Origin: Bacteroidaceae bacterium
GTDB lineage: Bacteria > Bacteroidota > Bacteroidia > Bacteroidales > Bacteroidaceae
DNA length: 24,803 nucleotides
Direction of reading: 5' to 3'
Assembly: GCA_900770705.1 (NCBI GenBank)
Contig: CAAGLF010000089.1
Location: 1-24,803, forward strand
The translations under genes were made by a program, and so were the position numbers. Positions within the stretch are counted from its first letter, which is position 1, and each line of letters begins with the position of its first letter. The notes beneath the pieces are model-generated. The model saw only the letters and a list, made by a program, of their open reading frames with translations, did no database searches and was not told where the DNA came from. Of the stretch, positions 23,425 to 24,803 are shown piece by piece.

Positions 23425-24552
23425 ATGATATCCTTTCTCCCGCTTCGAGCGATAAACCAACGTTATGAGCCGGCGCTTTCCGCCGGCTTGGCACGTGTGG
23501 TCTCCTCCGGCCGCTATCTGCTTGGCCGGGAGGTCGCTGCGTTCGAGCAGGAGTGGGCAAAGGCTTGCGGTGTGCGTCACTGTGTTGGCGTCGGCAATGG
23601 TCTGGACGCCTTGACCCTCATCCTGGCGGCCTTGAAGCAGCTTCGTGGATGGCAGGACGGCGATGGAGTGCTCGTGCCAGCCTTTACGTTTGTTGCAACC
23701 GCCGAAGCGGTGGACAGAGCCGGACTCAGGCCCGTCTTCTGCGACGTGACAGCTGCGAAGCCCCTCGTCTCCGCCGACGAAGTGGCCCGGCTCTGTCGCT
23801 CTGAGGCCGGTAGCTCCCTTCGGGCCCTTGTCCCGGTGCACCTCTACGGCCGTATGTGTGCGATGGACGCGCTGATGGAAGTGGCCCGCCGCCATAACTT
23901 GCTGATTGTCGAAGATGCGTGTCAGGCCCACGGCGCAACCCTTCACGGACGCCCTGCCGGTAGTTTCGGTGTGGCTGCCGCATTCAGCTTCTACCCCGGG
24001 AAAAACCTCGGAGCCTTGGGCGACGGCGGCGCCGTGGTGACCAACGACGAAGAGCTGGCACAGCGTGTGCGCTCCCTGGCCAACTATGGTGCCGAGCGGA
24101 AGTACTATCACGAATTTCAGGGGCAGAACAGCCGCCTGGACGAGCTGCAGGCGGCCGTGCTGCGGAGCAAATTGCCCCATCTGGCTTCGGACAATGCCCA
24201 CCGACGCCGCCTGGCAGACTTGTATACCGAGGGACTGGGACGTCTCTACGCCGCAGACGGCAATCGTGCGGACGCAGGTGAAAATCCCGTGTATCACATC
24301 TATCCCATCCGCACCGAACGCCGTGCAGCTATGCAGGAAGCCCTGCTTTCGGCCGGGATAGAAACGCTGGTCCACTACCCCGTCGCCCTTCACCGCCAGC
24401 CCTGTTATCGCAAGTACGCCCAGCTGCATTTTCCCGAGGCGGAACGCTGGGCTGCCACCGAGCTGAGCATTCCTGTCAGCCCCATACTGACCCCCGAAGA
24501 GGCGGAAGAAGTGATGGCGGCGCTACGCCGTTTCTCCGCCGGCGGCACATAG
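23425..24552 (+). CDS. DegT/DnrJ/EryC1/StrS-family sugar aminotransferase
   Basis: The 375-aa protein is a PLP enzyme that transfers an amino group, usually from glutamate, to a nucleotide-linked keto sugar. The PLP lysine is Lys193 in FSFYPGKNLGALGDGGA; EDACQAHGA (about 172-180) holds the cofactor-binding Asp. VLVPAFTFVATAEAV (about 82-96) and the C-terminal YHIYPIRT and HYPVALHRQP blocks are family-typical. Next to a 3,4-ketoisomerase it is best read as the FdtB/QdtB-type dTDP-3-amino-3,6-dideoxyhexose transaminase. It starts 33 nt after the acyltransferase, in one operon. Repeat locus H follows. Confidence 0.93.
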   Translation: MISFLPLRAINQRYEPALSAGLARVVSSGRYLLGREVAAFEQEWAKACGVRHCVGVGNGLDALTLILAALKQLRGWQDGDGVLVPAFTFVATAEAVDRAGLRPVFCDVTAAKPLVSADEVARLCRSEAGSSLRALVPVHLYGRMCAMDALMEVARRHNLLIVEDACQAHGATLHGRPAGSFGVAAAFSFYPGKNLGALGDGGAVVTNDEELAQRVRSLANYGAERKYYHEFQGQNSRLDELQAAVLRSKLPHLASDNAHRRRLADLYTEGLGRLYAADGNRADAGENPVYHIYPIRTERRAAMQEALLSAGIETLVHYPVALHRQPCYRKYAQLHFPEAERWAATELSIPVSPILTPEEAEEVMAALRRFSAGGT

Positions 24553-24561
24553 GAAATAGAA

Positions 24562-24648
24562 CTTCGGACTTAGGAAAAACTTTCGCGGCAGAAATTTAAA
24601 TTTCTACGGAGATAGTTTTTTCTTTCGCCGCAGTTCTTCGGCATACGG
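24562..24648. repeat. Mosaic 21-bp-phased intergenic repeat, locus H
   Basis: This starts 9 nt after the aminotransferase stop. Cores start at 24562 (CTTCGGAC), 24584 (CGCGGCAG), 24604 (CTACGGAG), 24626 (CGCCGCAG) and 24639 (CGGCATACGG), at spacings of 22, 20, 22 and 13. The minus strand of 24562-24589 matches locus E at 26 of 28. A 14-bp palindrome GAAATTTAAATTTC (24591-24604) marks where the inverted module meets a direct one. Beyond it, to 24737, I see only GGGC-CTATC-GCCC (24690-24702) as possible structure. Confidence 0.85.
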
Positions 24649-24737
24649 TTGATGTGCGGTCGTCCGCCACGGCGGAAAAGATTTCTAACGGGCCTATCGC
24701 CCTGTCATTCATCGCCTAAACATTTAATACCAATGAT

Positions 24738-24803
24738 ATGAAAACACTGGATGTGCTGATTTGTTCTCTCAACAAGGGTATCGTGCGTGTAGTCGACGTG
24801 TTA
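24738..24803 (+). CDS. Start of a probable glycosyltransferase (cut by window end)
   Basis: Only 22 codons are present: MKTLDVLICSLNKGIVRVVD followed by VL. The beta-strand start LDVLICSLN followed by a GIVRV segment resembles the N terminus of family 2 glycosyltransferases seen in Bacteroidetes polysaccharide loci, and the place next to a sugar-nucleotide pathway fits. ATG 24738 is used because the ATG at 24733 meets a stop after two codons. The call is tentative because the nucleotide-binding and DxD motifs lie outside the window. Confidence 0.45.
   Translation, partial: MKTLDVLICSLNKGIVRVVDVL

Noticed and set aside
1..24803. tRNA or rRNA genes, insertion sequences
   Set aside because: I saw no tRNA T-arm or CCA-end pattern, no rRNA core sequences and no transposase; the dispersed repeats do not enclose a gene.

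Overview
The window looks like chromosomal DNA from a Bacteroidetes bacterium, most likely order Bacteroidales. Three things point there. Several genes carry Bacteroidetes-type promoters (TTTG, about 19 nt, then TAnnTTTG). There is a type IX secretion 'plug' (DUF5103) protein. There is an unusually long PurF-type amidotransferase in an operon with carA and carB. GC content is fairly high by eye, and I do not assign a family or genus.

Layout. 1-3044, minus strand: a DUF5103 protein, a D-2-hydroxyacid dehydrogenase and a TRIC/UPF0126 membrane protein. 3045-3510: divergent promoter region. 3511-3882, plus: a small CI-type helix-turn-helix regulator, ended by a perfect 21-bp hairpin shared with the convergent operon. 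4069-10635, minus: purF-like, carA, carB (glutamine-amide transfer into purines, pyrimidines and arginine), driven by one consensus promoter. 11111-16475, plus: gyrA and two tandem TPR lipoprotein-like or exported proteins. 16490-21580, plus: M3 metallopeptidase, dCMP deaminase, S41 C-terminal processing protease and 5-formyltetrahydrofolate cyclo-ligase. 21954 to the end, plus: start of a surface-polysaccharide cluster with a dTDP-4-keto-6-deoxyhexose 3,4-ketoisomerase-like cupin, a FemAB/GNAT-type acyltransferase, a DegT-family sugar aminotransferase and the first codons of a probable glycosyltransferase.

The most unusual feature is not a gene. Eight intergenic gaps, and no coding region I could find, contain a short mosaic repeat. 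Each is built from units of about 21 bp, and each unit joins a GC-rich core (such as CTACGGAG, CTGCCGCG, CGGGCCTTG, GTCCGAGG) to an A/T-tract. Core-to-core spacing is 20-22 bp at nearly every step, which is two turns of B-DNA. The cores are shuffled in order and orientation between loci. Every gap longer than about 180 bp has one except the 3883-4068 gap, which holds the terminator hairpin. I do not recognise this family. Phased A-tracts suggest curved DNA or a nucleoid-protein site, but that is inference.

The genes themselves are mostly housekeeping. I see no tRNA, rRNA, CRISPR array, insertion sequence or prophage.
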